64,000 nucleotides of DNA from Phylloscopus collybita (taxonomy: Eukaryota > Chordata > Aves > Passeriformes > Phylloscopidae). A program made the position numbers and the translations under genes. A model generated the notes under the pieces. The model did no database searches and was not told where the DNA came from. It worked only from the letters and a program-made list of their open reading frames with translations. Location: positions 930,001-994,000 of the forward strand of contig JAJNNQ010000078.1 of the NCBI GenBank assembly GCA_027886175.1. Direction: 5' to 3'. Of this stretch, positions 21,620 to 33,874 are shown piece by piece; within the stretch, counting starts at the first letter, position 1, and the number at the start of each line of letters is the position of its first letter.

Positions 21620-22647
21620 ATTGGGATTCTCGTCCCGAGATACATCTCATTCCTGAAACTCTAGAGATCCAAGGTGATGGGGGGGCGCCCCACCAATTTC
21701 TTTTTGGTGGCCCCAGCCTTGGTTCTTGGGAGAACTAGGGAATAGCAGGTAAAAAATCCCGAAGAGACAAAAAGGAGACAAAAAAAGCGAGCAAGGAAAA
21801 GGGAAAAAAGGCTCCTGGGAAGCTGCCGTGGTTTTTGCTCCGTAAAAACTTTGAGTGCAGAAGATCTAAGGAAGAAAAGCGGATTGACAAGTAAGCCTTG
21901 GTTGGAGGGGAAAGGGGGGGACGTGAGGTGTGTGTGTGAGACGTAGATTGGGTACCCCAGATCTACCAAGTGATTGCGGTAGCCTCTTAAGCTGGGGTTA
22001 CTTTTTTTCGGGAGAAAAGTATCCAATGCAGAGGCGGTGTGAACGTTTAAAAGGAGTGAGAGAAGCCCCCCGGGGAAAATTCTGAGACCAGGTCTCAGGG
22101 TGAGAGATTGAATCTCTCGGGAAATGGAGCCCGGGTTTTTCTAGGACAATCCACTAGAAAAACGGGAAATGAAGGGCCCTAGAATTGCTGGTCATAAAAG
22201 ATCTGAAAGCACCAAGACTTGCTGTTACGTGTCACATCTGAGATATCTAAGACACCAAAGCTTGTTTTTAGGTGACAGATCTTATAAAATTATAAAATTC
22301 AGCCAATAACATTTAAAATCCTAAGAACACCCATGAGTAAATATTGAAAGATAAGTTAAAAGAAAAAGGTACCATTTTTTTTCTGTGTGTGTTGTCTTTT
22401 TGTATTTTTTTGTGTTATTTTTCTTGTTGTACTGTCTTTTTTTTAAGTGAAGTGTGTTGTAAAGTTCAGTTGTGTTACTGTCTTTTTGTAAATGAAGTGT
22501 GTGTGTGAGAGAGTAAAAAGTGTTTGTGTTCTGAGGTTTAGTTGTGTTAAAAAGTAGATTGTTAAAGTGTTAAAAAAAAAAAAGAGGGGTGAAAAATGTT
22601 TAGGCAGAAAAAGGGGGGGACTGAAGCTAACAAGACAGAATGGGATT
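21620..22647 (+). other. ERV Q leader, non-coding
   Basis: Leader-like sequence rich in A and GT runs. Only short frames; a GTGAGAGA donor-like site near 22056. No gag recognised. Confidence 0.4.
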
Positions 22648-23200
22648 TGTTATAAATGCATATTTTGGAGTTGCCTTTTCGCATATAACAAGCAGATTGC
22701 TTTATGTATAACATGGGAAAGTTATGCTGCATGGTTTTTTTATTAATAGAATTTTAAAAATTGTGATAGTTAATTTTCTTAGATTGTAACAAAGTAGAGA
22801 TGGGATTGCTGGTTTTTTTATTCCTTAAAGAAATAGAAGACAGGAGGGCCATCTGGAATTCCTAAAGATAAGGAACAACTGAGCCTTGTTGAAGAAGAAA
22901 GATTTACTACCTCTATCTAGACTTAGCAAGGCCACATAGAAAAACTGTATAATTAAGGGAAGTTTTGAAACCAAAAATGAATATTTGAATCATGTATTAG
23001 CTCATTCGACTATGTAACACAGAAGTCTTTAAAACCAAAGGATCTGAAAAAAGACGGTGTGCTGATGTTGTTGGAATCAGCACCTCGGCCGAAAAGAGCT
23101 TTGGTTTTTTTTCTCCTTTATTGTCTATTTTTATTCTATTTTATTTTATTTTTACTAAACTTATAAATTAATATCAAAAGGTGAAACGTCGTTTTTCACA
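22648..23200 (+). repeat. Internal third LTR of ERV Q
   Basis: 553 bp with the same ends (TGTTATAAATGC, GTTTTTCACA) but clearly diverged from the outer pair, including extra sequence in the middle. It is therefore older or from a related provirus. Confidence 0.7.
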
Positions 23201-23858
23201 GGATTCTAAGCAAGTAAAGCAAAGGACGGAAAAAGTCGGGCATAACAAAGACAATGAGGATGGAGCAAGCAGGGGGAGGGGGGGAGGGAGGCTGGAGTTT
23301 GGTCGCAGGGACCCCCGCTGGCCCCTGCAGCCCGCGCCCTTTGTGCCCGGGGGGGCGGTCCCGCTGCCCGGCGCTGCTGTCCCTTCTCACGGGGCTGCCT
23401 GTCCCTGCCCCCCCCACAGCCTCTGCTGGCGGCCCCGCCGGCGCTGCCACGGCGCTGGCCACGCTGCCGCTTGCCAGAGCCCGGCCCGCCCCAGCCCCTG
23501 TAACATCGCAGCCTCGGCCCGTGTCGGTTCCTGCCGCCCCAGCACCCCCGCGGTTTTCTGCCCCGCTCCTGTTAAACCTTCCCGCCCGCTCCGGCCCGCC
23601 TGCCGGCGGCCGCCCCCATCTGCACTCGTTCCGCCCGCCCCCGCTGCTGTGCCTCGGGCTGTTCAGCCCTTCACGGCTGCGGCTCCTGTGATCCACGCCC
23701 CCATCGAATTCCCGCCGGAAAGCGCTGTCCCGGCAGCGGCTCCGGCAAAAGATCCCGCACGCCCGCTCCCTTGGAGGATCCATCCCCCGCTGCCCGGACC
23801 CCTCCGGCTGCATCAGCCCTGGCAAGCGCTCCCTTGGTAACGACGCCTTCTGCAGCCG
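23201..23858 (+). pseudogene. Proline-rich gag-like remnant of ERV Q
   Basis: GC-rich stretch with overlapping open frames in two phases (23181-23840 and 23254-23691), both Pro/Ala/Arg-rich. It sits before the protease fragment, where gag should be, but no capsid or zinc-knuckle motif is visible. Composition alone could keep it open. Confidence 0.3.
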
Positions 23859-24200
23859 CAAAAGGCTTTCTCCTAAACAAGGGCGAATGCCATTTAAAAT
23901 CTGAAATAATTTTAAAAATAGGTCCCCAAAAAGAAAAACGAAGATTTTTTGTAGATACGGATGCTAATAAGACACGCCTATCGAATGTTCCCACAGGTTA
24001 TAGTGTAGGCAAAGACACTGTAAAATTATCAGGAGAAAAAGGAAAAAGTTTTACAATTCCTTTTTACATTACAAATGTAATAATTGAAACAAAACTAGAA
24101 TTTGGATAGGAGATGTGTTATTGATTTCGGAGATAAGCGTTAACCTACTAGGAAAAGATATTTTAATTTTTAAGCAAACAAAAATCTGATATTACAAAGA
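23859..24200 (+). pseudogene. ERV Q protease-like fragment, catalytic motif altered
   Basis: The frame ending at 24109 encodes a retroviral-protease-like fold segment with FFVDTDANKT in place of the active-site D-T/S-G motif, and after a stop the text continues to NLLGKDIL, the conserved end of retroviral proteases. The altered motif and in-frame stops make it inactive. Confidence 0.5.
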
Positions 24201-27200
24201 AATCACAAGAATGTGAAATAAGTAAAATATTTTTTAAATAGTAAAAAGTGTCAAGTTAAAAGTTTTTGTTAAAAAAAAAAGGAAGTTTTTTTGGAAGCAT
24301 TGCTAAAAAACATAGATTGTATCAGAAAGGTAGTTCAGAGGTTTTCTAGAAGAAGTATATATTGGTGGTTGGTCTGAAGGTTTTGCAGAGAAGAGAATGC
24401 TGGAATTTGTTTTATGGTTTAGAAGTTTATTGAAGAAGAATTTAAGAATGTTAATATGAGTTGTAAAAGTTTGTAACAGTTAAAATTCTTTTAAAGAAGG
24501 AAAAGACATGTGTTGATGGTTTGTGAGAAAGCTTTGCAAAAAAAAAAAAACGTAGTGTTGAAGTGTGGTATTTGTTGAAATGTGCATAACTTTAGAAATA
24601 ATTAATGCCATTTTATACATTAAAGAGAGTTTATTTCTGAGAATTTTCAAAGGCTTTTTAAGTTTTTTTGGAGGCTGGTGTTGAATTTTAGAAGTCTTAG
24701 GAAGCTTTAGAGGTTTTGAGGGCATTAGAAGTGACTATGAAATGCCAAGAGGAAACTATTGGAAGAAAAAGAAAAATGGAAGAGAAGTAGCTTAATAGTT
24801 TAGAGAAGCAAAATTGAAGTTAAGAGAGTTGTAGTGATTTCAGTGATTGATAAAAAGGAGTTGAGGATTTAAGAGGTGTAATAATAAAAGAGAAGAAAAG
24901 GGAATGTGGATTTTTGCAAAATTTATACCCAAAAAGCCATAAGTAAGATATGAGGTTTTTGTTTTTTGTTTACTTTGAGTCCAAGTTAAAAGTGACACCC
25001 TATCAGACAATGTTTAAATTATGAAACTGCTGTTTATGAAGTAAAGGGAAACTAGTGTTAAAGAAGTAGGATATCACAATTGTAAAAATAGAAAGAACAG
25101 TTCTTTAACCACAACAAGGAGAATATTTTTTCAGGTATCACAAACAACTGAAGCCACATTATGACGGACAACTGAAACTGCAAACCTGATCCTGCCTCAG
25201 GGGCTCAAGAGGACCTGACTCAGGTCATGGCAGAGACCTTCATCTGCCTGCAAGCCGTCCTCCACCTCCTGACCTTTGGAACAGATCCCACTCCCAGGCA
25301 AGCTGAGGAAAGGATTAAAGAAATTAAACCAAGCTGAACTGCCAGAGGAATTGTTTCTGAGGATGGACCGTGCACTTGCCCATCCTGGAGCTCAGCAGCA
25401 GCTTCCCCTGCACAGTGGAGAACTCCCTGAGCACACGGGCAGCAGTGAGGGGAAGGGGCTGTGGACACGCAACAGCTCCAAGCTCAAGCTCTCTGTCCTC
25501 ACTGAACTGCTGCTCCCTTTAGCATCACCCCAAAGCTCGTGTGAGGCTGTTTCCTGGTCCTGCACTCACACATTGGCACGGTGCTGCCACACCTCTGGGA
25601 GGTGCAGCACAGCAGATCTGCAGAAAGGAAAACAGAGCGGAGGGGCTGTGCCAAGAATTCCTTATTGCACTCACAGATCCAGGTCTCTACCATTCTATCC
25701 GCTTTAAGGTCATTACTTCTGATGCAAGTTATGTGTAAGATATTCTAAGTCTGGTTTTGTAGCATGTTGCTTCTTTTACAACAATGTGAATGACTATTGC
25801 AAATGGTGAAGTTAAAATGTAGAGCATGGCGAGCCAGGCAGTTTTGCACAAAAGCTCAGAAAGTTACTTGTTCCTCCACCTCCCAACTCAGGCTTTGCTA
25901 TGAGTGGGGGAAAAGAACTTACATTTAAGTAACTTACATTTCTATAGAATATCTTCAACAATTGGATTATTTCCTAAATGTCTTTATGATGAAGCTGCTA
26001 CAATTTATTTTTAAGAAAATATCACAGCCCAGCTTCTCTTTTTACAGCTAGAAATTCAGTAAGATAATGAATCTAAATTTGTTGATGTCATCTGTATCAC
26101 TTTGTAAAGGATCCTTACATCCAACATGTCCAGGTGCACTCAGGACACGTCCATCACACTAAATTCACAGCTACACTGTTGGTATCTGTCCAGTGCTGAG
26201 TATGGTGCTTTCTGACGAGACTGAAAGGTGACCAAGTTTGGCAGAAGTTGCCCCAAGGTTGGCTAATGATGCTTCTGGTGCTCTGCAAAAGCCAAATCCT
26301 CCTAGAAGGTAGATTTTCTGCATGAGAAAAAGATGTAGCCTGGGCGTAGCTTGGTCTGTGGCACTGTGTGCTCATGCTGAGGATAAGGTGCCTTGGTTGT
26401 GGGCAGCCCCAGCCCGACCGTCACCTAGAGAGCGACCCAGCCTCTTGGGTTTGGCAGGCTGATGATGCTGGTGTTACATCCCCTACTAAGCAAGGGGAGC
26501 AAAATCAGACATCAGTTTGTCCTCCTCATATTTCAAAGTTTTATGTTTTCTTGTCACCAGATTCCTCTCTGTACCTTTCCCTGAGCAAAAGGACACAGGT
26601 TTCAGGCTCACAGCCCACAGATTTTTCTCTGGCTGTCACCTCCTCACTCAGTCCTTTCCACCTGCTCCCCATCCCATCACAAGGCACTGAGTGTACTTGC
26701 TTGGCCTGGGCATTTGGGGTCACTTGTGACAGAGAGAAGGGCAGCGACTCAGCCCCTCTGACCCAGAGAAGGAGACTTCTGTTTCTGGGGGGGCTCACGC
26801 TGAACAGATGAGTAAAACCTCCATGGGAGAGAAGCCCAGGGCGTTACCTAATTTAGCAGAATAGCTGATATGAGACAAAAACAAAAGACCCCAAAATGTA
26901 ATGGACACCATCCTCTCTAGTAGAACCGAAGCTGATTCTAAGTTGTTCCCTATACTTCACCCTCTTGCAGTCTGTCAATATTCCTGAGATTAATCACAGC
27001 AAAGTCAGCTCCATCCTGATCTGCTTTCAGACATGCTCAGGGATACCCCAATGGTTGGCAGCCTCTGAAGTTCTCTATTTTCCCCCACTTGTATTAACAC
27101 AGCCTGCAACTGTCATATATTTTGTAGTTAAGCTATCTTTGTCACTAAATAAATTTCTTTTTAGATTTCTTGCAAACCTAACCCTCAATCCAAATTGTAA

Positions 27201-27861
27201 CTCAAAAAGCGTGAAAAGGCATTGTTACATTAAAAAGTGTAAATGGTATTAAAAGGAATTTCCGAAAGAAAATAATAATACCCTAATTTACATGATTTTA
27301 CAAAAAGTCAGTACATTGACTGATCAAGTTGAAGATGCAGCTATTTTAATTTTAAGCTTTGTAACTGATCTTTAAAACTTTAAAAGATAAGTATTCTTGT
27401 AGATAAAAACTACTAGTGCCTATTGAGCAAAAAAAAATTTGGAAAACAGTAAATAAAAAAAAAAAAATCAAAAAAAGTTATGATTTGCCTAGAAATTAAC
27501 AAAAGAAGGTGATAAGAAAATAAGAGGGCAAGATCAAAATCCTCTGTCTGCCACCGAGAAGAATCATAACACAGGTTTATAGGCTGCAATCCTATAAGAC
27601 CTGGTCAGGTGGGGATATAAGTTAAGACTTAAACCTCTATTTATCACTCACTCTTTTGTATTTCAAAATATTGGCAAAGTCATACCCTAAGTATTATCCA
27701 AACTAATTTTTTTGGCTAATTGTTGTTATAACCCAAATTGAGCAAATATTAGGAATATCTATAAATCTTGAAATAACTGCATCTAAAACAGTACCAAAGA
27801 AACAAAGTTAATGAAATATTGCTCAAGCCAAATAACTGATAAAAAGGAAGAGGAGGAAATT
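24201..27861 (+). other. ERV Q degenerate internal region
   Basis: AT-rich sequence with A-runs, then a GC-richer island at 25150-25720 and 26380-26820 with frames up to 147 codons. I do not recognise pol or env. Probably decayed ERV interior; small host insertions cannot be excluded. Confidence 0.4.
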
Positions 27862-28360
27862 TGTTATAAATGCATATTTTAGAGTTGGCTTTTCGCAAAT
27901 ATTGAAATGAATGTTATGCATATAATGTAAGAAGGCTGCACTGTATTTTCTTTTATTTGTAGAATTTAAAATGTAATGGAGGTATATTTTCAGATAGAAG
28001 ACAGAAGAGATGTCTGAAATTCCTGAACTAAAGATTTCTGATAAGAAACAATTAAGCCTTTGAGGTCTAAATCTCCAGAAGACAGATTTACAACATACAT
28101 CTGGACTTTGTGGAGCCTCACAGATAACTTGTATGCTTAGGGGGGACTTGAAACCAAAATGAATATTTGAATCATGCATTAGCTTATTTAAATATGTAAC
28201 ACCAAGACTTTTAAACACCAAAGAATTTAGAATGGGCGGTGTGTTGCTCTACACCCTCAGCTGAGTTGCTGCCTTATTTGTCTCCTTAATTTATTCTATT
28301 TCATTTTATTTTTATTAAACTTATAAATTAATATAAAAAAGTGAAACGTCGTTTTTCACA
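27862..28360 (+). repeat. 3' LTR of ERV Q
   Basis: 499 bp, TGTTATAAATGC to GTTTTTCACA. Differs from the 5' LTR by scattered substitutions and a missing short duplication (the 5' copy repeats AGATTTACAAC). Confidence 0.75.
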
Positions 28361-28540
28361 TGCAGAAGGGAAAATCAGGATAAAAAGGAGGCTGCGAACT
28401 ACAACAATTGGAGAGACCGCATGGCAAATGCCGCATGGCCTCTCCCTTTGTTCATCAATAAAGTCACTTTTACAGGACTCCTCTGGCTCCTTCGGGGACA
28501 GAAACCTCTGGCGATGCCAATTTTCCCTCACAGGCCCGGG
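28361..28540 (+). mobile_element. LTR P, copy B, 3' part
   Basis: Continues from 21106. Carries the TATA-like GGATAAAAAGG, the AATAAAGTCACTTTT poly(A) region and the end TTTCCCTCACA. It forms the outer part of the left inverted arm of CpG island 1. Confidence 0.7.
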
Positions 28541-29700
28541 GACAGCGCAGCCACCTCCGTCCTACCCACAGGAACCGGGACGAGCCAGCGCTGCTCCGGC
28601 CCCGGCTCCTGCCCAGGCACCCGCGGGAAGGAGACCGCGGGCAGCCGCTCCCGCAGCGCCCTCAGGGCACGGGGAACACGGCGCGGACACGGCACAACCC
28701 AGCCACAGCCAGAGCCCCCTGCCGCCCCCTCCGCCCGCAGCCAGCCCCGAGCCCCGGCACAACCCAGCGCGGCTCCCACCTGCGCCGGGGCCGCCTCCGA
28801 GCTCCGCCGCCGCCTCACGGGGCTCCGGCCGCTGCCGCCGCTCCCGGGCCCGCAAACACGCTCCGAAAATGGCGCCTCTGCCGCGCCAAGACCGCCCGCG
28901 GGACGGCACTGGGGCCGCGTTTCTGCCCGCTCTGCCCAATCAGCGCGCAGTCAGACCCAGGAGTGACTGCACCGTCATCCAATGGCAGCGAGTAAGGGGA
29001 AGGCTCTGCACCCGGCACAGTGTACCCACCCCCACTGTCACCCCTCTGTGGGCGTGGCTACGAGATCGATCTCCGTTGATTGACAGGCTCCGCAGAGCGC
29101 CGGCCCCGCGGGGTGGAGCCAGCCCGGCCCCGGCGGGGCCGAGCGCGAGCTGGGGGCCCCCGGGGGGCGGAACCAGGGCTGTGCTTCTCCCCGCTCTGCC
29201 CAATCAGCGCACGAGATCGAAGAGTGACGGCAGAGCCAGCCAATCCTGACCAGCGGCGGGCTCTGCCCACGGCAGGAACTCGCCTCCCTTCCGCTGAATT
29301 CCGGCATTGCTCGGAAACCTCGGCTGAGGAGCGGCCCCGGCGCAGGTGGGAGCCGCGCTGGGTTGTGCCGGGGCTCGGGGCTGGCTGCGGGCGGAGGGGG
29401 CGGCAGGGGGCTCTGGCTGTGGCTCGGTTGTGCCGTGTCCGCGCCGTGTTCCCCGTGCCCTGAGGGCGCTGCGGGAGCGGCTGCCCGCGGTCTCCTTCCC
29501 GCGGGTGCCTGGGCAGGAGCCGGGGCCGGAGCAGCGCTGGCTCGTCCCGGTTCCTGTGGGTAGGACGGAGGTGGCTGCGCTGTCCCCGGGCCTGTGAGGG
29601 AAAATTGGCATCGCCAGAGGTTTCTGTCCCCGAAGGACCCAGAGGAGTCCTGTAAAAGTCACTTTTTTGATGAACAAAGGGAGAGGCCATGCGGCATTTG
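28425..29700. promoter_or_regulatory. CpG island 1 with inverted arms, probable bidirectional promoter
   Basis: Inverted arms (about 28425-28796 and 29332-29700) enclose a core with several CCAAT boxes (CCAATCAGCG at 28938 and 29201, TCCAATGG at 28978) and GC boxes. At each core edge a candidate first exon ends in CGGCCCCGGCGCAG before a GTGGGAGCC donor: leftward, ending at 28780, with a YY1-like AAAATGGCGCC; rightward, ending at 29345, with GAATTCCGGCATTGC. The island lies between divergent ZNF B and ZNF C and could drive both. Island 2 at 56213-57475 has the same arms but the core is reversed. Promoter function is inferred. Confidence 0.55.
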
Positions 29701-30060
29701 CCATGCGGTCTCTCCGATTGTTGTAGTACGCAGCCTCCTTTTTATCCTGATTTTCCCTTCTGCATCTCCCTCTCCCTTTGCCCAGTGGCGAAGGTCCTTG
29801 GAAAGTTCAGACTTCCCGATCCGCCTGGTGCATGTCCTCGTTAATATGCACCCCCCTTTTGTATAACATAAAATATTCACGGCTCTGATCAGGCTTTGTT
29901 CTTCTTCTCCATGTTCAGGAATTCAGCAGGATCTTGGCTGAGCAGCAGTCCCTGTCAATGAGTAACATTTTCTGAAACTGATGTTTTTTCTTGTTCGTTC
30001 CTTATCTCCAAGTCCGTGGCCGTATCTCCAAGCAGATTCACTCACTGACTCTGTTTTTTC
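29595..30060 (-). mobile_element. LTR P, copy C side
   Basis: Minus-strand copy of LTR P, mirror of 28361-28540 and 20780-21106 across CpG island 1. Confidence 0.65.
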
Positions 30061-31321
30061 TTTCTGGGTCCTCTTTGGTTTTGGGATTATTGTCAGTGAC
30101 CTCAATTCTGAGAAAAACGAGAATTCAGTCTTAGAATATTTTCCAAAAGTCCAGTAAGGGAAAAAATTGGACAATGCCCAGTGCTGGCGTGTTCCTGGCC
30201 ATCAGCCAAGGAACACCCTGCACATTAAGGCAGCCTTATCTATGTCCTGTTCCTTTACTGAGGTACATACATATTTATGAGTTTCATGCTCTACTCAAAC
30301 ATTCCTGGCAGCTTTTGATGGTTTAGAAACTTGTCTTTATTTTAGTTTTCTGCTCTGGCTTATCTACATAACATCCTGCAGATCAGGTCAATCTCTTTTA
30401 TTTCTTCTTGTGGCCTCATCCTGTTGTTTCACATTTCCCAGAGAGCAAACAGTTCACAAACTCTTCTCTCATTCTTCTCTGCTGCTCTGGTTTGTGTGGC
30501 CCTTATCTCATCCCTTGGAGAGGTCAGCAGCAGCTGCGGGAAACAACCTGATTGCTTTAAACAGTTCTCTGGGTTACACACAAGTATTTGACCATTTTCT
30601 ATTTTGCTCAGGCCTACAGTACAATATATTCATCCCATTCTTAGTTCTATAAGCTGTCAGGTGTCTACATCAACATCAAATACTCATCACACTGCTGCTT
30701 CCATGAGTTACACGGTGCAGACTTCAAATGAGCAATGAGGTTAAATTAGCAAGCAGCTCAAAGGGATTCTAAGCTGCACTGTGCTTACAATCAATAACCA
30801 CAGATAAAGACCAACACACAAATGTGAAAGCCAATATTCTCGGGTCATTTTCAACAATTCCCTGTCCTTTTGTAGCCCTTTGTGTCTCAGGAGGCCTGGC
30901 TGCCACCTGCATCCCCTTGCTCAGCTGCTGAATGAGCTGCACTCAGCAAGGTGTCCTGCATGGCCCAAAGATGAGAGTTGCTGTAGCACAGAAGAGGAGG
31001 AAGAGCATTCGTTTAACCCCTGGTGTTCCAGGGAACCCCGAAACCATGTCCATTCGCATCCTTTCCATGTTTGAGCCGGAACATGAGCTGCTTTCTTATT
31101 TTCTTTGTTCTCTGTTTCACCACTTTTCCATTGTCCTCTCTTTGCCAACAGCATCTTGAGTCATTTAATTTTCCCCACTGTGCTCCTCCTTCTGCTCATG
31201 GATAATCTGATCCCATCCCATGGTGAAATGTTGTGTTCTTGGTTTGAATGGATTGGTGGGCCAGACACAGGAGCTGGATCTGTCTGCTTGGTTCCTTTTT
31301 TGAGGACATCCTGTAATGTAA
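30061..31321 (+). repeat. Block K, copy C
   Basis: Same block as 19561-20779 (inverse) and 57841-59159. No gene recognised. Confidence 0.5.
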
Positions 31322-31690
31322 TTATTTCTTGCAGTGTCCTTGTGCCCTGCAGCTGGAAGCCTGATTCCTTGCCAGGGGCTGTTTGGGTCGGCTCTCCCCT
31401 GCCCAGGAGGGCAATGCCTCTGCCAGGTGCTTGTGGCCGAGCCGGTGCCCTGGGTGCTGGGGCCCCCTTGGGCCCTGGGCTTGATCCCTCAGGGGCTGTA
31501 GAAACTCTGCCATGGCCTTTGCCTTCCCCTTGGCCTTTTCCTCCTCCCTTCTTGCCTTCCCCTGCTGTGCCTTTGTGACCAAGTGCTGCAGGGGCTTCTT
31601 CTGCCCCTCGTGCAACCCCCCTGAGTGCCTGTGGGTGCTCATCTTCTGACAGCTGCTGAGCTTTCTGCAAAACCATTCATTTCTGCAGGG
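31322..31690 (-). pseudogene. ERV gag C-terminal relic, copy C
   Basis: Minus-strand homologue of 1116-1690 limited to the gag part (AMAEFLQPLRDQAQG). Joined to block K at the same point as copy B. Confidence 0.6.
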
Positions 31691-32325
31691 ACCCAAACAA
31701 AGTCAGATTCAAAGATAATCTGGATCGTTGCAGGTGGAATCCCCATTTCCAGTCTTCTTCCTCTTTTCCATCATTCTTGTTCTTACCATAGCGATTCCTG
31801 CTGCTGCTTCTTGCCTTCACCATATTCCTGCATACTCCCTTTAACCCTTTCCCTTCACATACACCAACACCATTTGGACACCCTGTTGTCCAAATCCCTT
31901 CTTGACTTCCCTAGTTGCCCCCCTGGGTGTCCATGTCCTTAATTCCCTCTGGGACAATGTGCAAACTGCCTCAACATTCACTCAAGGGACCCTTCAGAGA
32001 CATTTTGGGATCATCATCCCTTTTGCCAAGACACTTTCCTGGCTTTCCCTTTTCCACCCTGCATGGGTGCCCTGCCATGTTTACTCCCTGAAGATTCCAG
32101 TGTCCTCCCTGATGAGATTTTCAGTGCTCTCTCCCTGCTGACTCTTCCCAGACCCCCCTGATCTGTCACTCGTCTGTCTCCTGGACACTCTCGGGTCCCC
32201 AATCAATCCCCGGTGCCGCCGCCACCCAAGGGAGCCGATCACCCAAACTGGGTGAGGCACCTTCAGCTCTACTTACTGCCCGCTGCCCTGGGGTGGTGGA
32301 AGGAATTCCAGAGGAGCCCCAAGGT
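31691..32325. repeat. ZNF-unit flank with block N, copy C
   Basis: Contains block N (31880-32210). It runs directly into a 75-bp remnant of LTR P (32326-32402) and then the ZNF intron, so the GC-rich stretch and orphan class II promoter of unit A are missing here. Confidence 0.55.
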
Positions 32326-32550
32326 GTGTGGAAAAATTCCCATCACCAGAGGTTTGTGTCCACAGAGAAGGCAGAGGAGTCCTGTAAAAGTAATTTTATT
32401 TTAGCTGTGTCATGATGTCTGTAGGATTTTTGGTCTGAATCTTGGTTTTTTGGAGGTTGAGACAAGGTTCCAATAATTTCCTGAGAGGAGCTTGGGCAAG
32501 GAGGAACCCCCAGCCTAAGGCGCTCTCCTTTTGTTTTCTTCCCAAACCAG

Positions 32551-33486
32551 GGTTTTTCGTTCTCAAGGAGTGTCCAGATGGAGGAGGAGGAAAAGCCCCA
32601 AAGATTCCGCAGGAGGAGGGGCTGCAAACCCAGCCCAGGGAGCTGTGAGGAGGAAAGACCCAACCTGTGCCAGGAGGACGGCCGGAGATCCAGCCGGAGC
32701 TCAGAGCTGGAGGAGAAGCCTGATGGAGGGGAGAAGCCCCACAAGTGCTTGGAATGTGGGAAGAGCTTCAGCTACAGGTCTGAGCTGATGAGGCACCAGG
32801 TGATCCACACTGGGGAACGGCCCTTTGAGTGTGGGGATTGTGGGATGAGCTTCAGCCTGAAGAACGGTCTGATCCAACACCAGAGGATCCACTCTGGGGC
32901 ACGGCCCTATGAGTGTGTGGAATGTGGGAAGAGCTTTAGGTACAGCTCCGTCCTGAGGAAACACCAGAGTATCCACACTGGGGAAAGGCCCTATGAGTGT
33001 GGGGAATGTGGGATGAGCTTCAGCCGGAAGGCCAGTCTTAGGCAACACCAGATGATCCACACTGGGGAAAAGCCCTACAAGTGTGGGGAATGTGGGAAGG
33101 GCTTCAGAGTAAGCTCGGCCCTGATCTGGCACCAGGCGATTCACACTGGGGAAGGGCTCTACACCTGCTTGGAATGTGGGAAGGGCTTTGGATGGAGCTC
33201 CAGCCTTAGAAACCACCAGCGCATCCACACTAGGGAGAGGCCTTACGAGTGTCCTGAGTGTGGGAAGAGGTTTCGGGTCAGCTCTGATTGCCTGAAACAT
33301 CAGCGGATTCACACGGAGGAGAGGCCCTTCCGCTGCCCTGACTGCGGGAAGGGCTTCAAACGCAACTCACACCTCATCAGGCACCGGCGCATCCACACCG
33401 GGGAGAGGCCCTACGAGTGTCCTGAGTGTGGGATGAGATTCTCACAGAGGTCTCACTTGACCCAACACCAACGGAGGCACCACTAA
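32551..33486 (+). CDS. C2H2 zinc-finger protein C, 9 fingers
   Basis: The exon starts after an acceptor (TTTTCTTCCCAAACCAG, ending 32550). The ATG at 32578 gives 302 residues: charged leader [15 protein letters not shown], then nine C2H2 fingers with conserved linkers, ending TQHQRRHH. All zinc-binding cysteines and histidines are present. The framework matches ZNF B and D, but the DNA-contacting helices differ (finger 1 YRSELMR here, YRCYLIR in B). Expected role: nuclear DNA binding. No upstream candidate exon like that of ZNF A is present, because the flank is deleted. Confidence 0.85.
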   Translation, partial: GFSFSRSVQMEEEEKPQRFRRRRGCKPSPGSCEEERPNLCQEDGRRSSRSSELEEKPDGGEKPHKCLECGKSFSYRSELMRHQVIHTGERPFECGDCGMSFSLKNGLIQHQRIHSGARPYECVECGKSFRYSSVLRKHQSIHTGERPYECGECGMSFSRKASLRQHQMIHTGEKPYKCGECGKGFRVSSALIWHQAIHTGEGLYTCLECGKGFGWSSSLRNHQRIHTRERPYECPECGKRFRVSSDCLKHQRIHTEERPFRCPDCGKGFKRNSHLIRHRRIHTGERPYECPECGMRFSQRSHLTQHQRRHH

Positions 33487-33784
33487 GGGAAGCCCTGGGA
33501 GTGCCCTGAGAGCGGGAAGAGCTTCGTGCACTGCTCCAGCTCCATCGCCTGTGGGAGGATCGGCATTGGATGATCCCCAGTGACCCCGTTGGGCAGAGCC
33601 CTGGTGATCCCTGTTGGGAAGACATCTGGCTGGGGGGGCTCCACATCTTCCTGTCTCCCTGTGGTCACCTGGATGAATGCAGGGGCAGCAACATCCATTG
33701 GGACACAGACAGACACTGGGAATTCCTTGGGGAGAGTGGATTTGTTGACTTTTAACTGCAGAAAATCTTTTGTGTTCAGTCTTA

Positions 33785-33850
33785 TCTTGTGGGGCCTCAA
33801 GGAATACTGGATGGTCTTGGAGGTCTTTTTCAACCTCAGGGATTCCACAA
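33785..33850 (+). mobile_element. CR1-like LINE 3' end, ZNF C unit
   Basis: GGTCTTTTTCAACCTCAGGG matches the remnant downstream of ZNF A. Confidence 0.55.
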
Positions 33851-33874
33851 TTTTTATTTCCTATTTTTTAAGTG

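Larger units (their letters stand above)
21107..28360 (+). mobile_element. ERV Q, 7.25-kb provirus with 4-bp target duplication
   Basis: Flanked by TGCA direct repeats (21103-21106 and 28361-28364), with LTRs at 21107-21619 and 27862-28360 that are nearly identical over most of their length, so it is fairly young. It splits an LTR P copy. A purine tract AAAAAGGAAGAGGAGGAAA precedes the 3' LTR. A third, more diverged LTR of the same family lies inside (22648-23200), suggesting recombination between two related proviruses. The internal region keeps only a protease-like fragment and scattered AT-rich remains; stops are abundant. A 4-bp duplication fits gammaretrovirus-like elements. Confidence 0.75.

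Noticed and set aside
23181..23840. Host proline-rich gene in ERV Q
   Set aside because: Position right before a protease-like fragment and lack of conserved domain make a gag remnant or composition artefact more likely.
28341..29249. 302-codon frame across CpG island 1 (and similar frames at 56226-57655)
   Set aside because: Open in several frames on both strands because of CpG-rich inverted repeats; the splice-donor-bearing non-coding exon model explains the region better.
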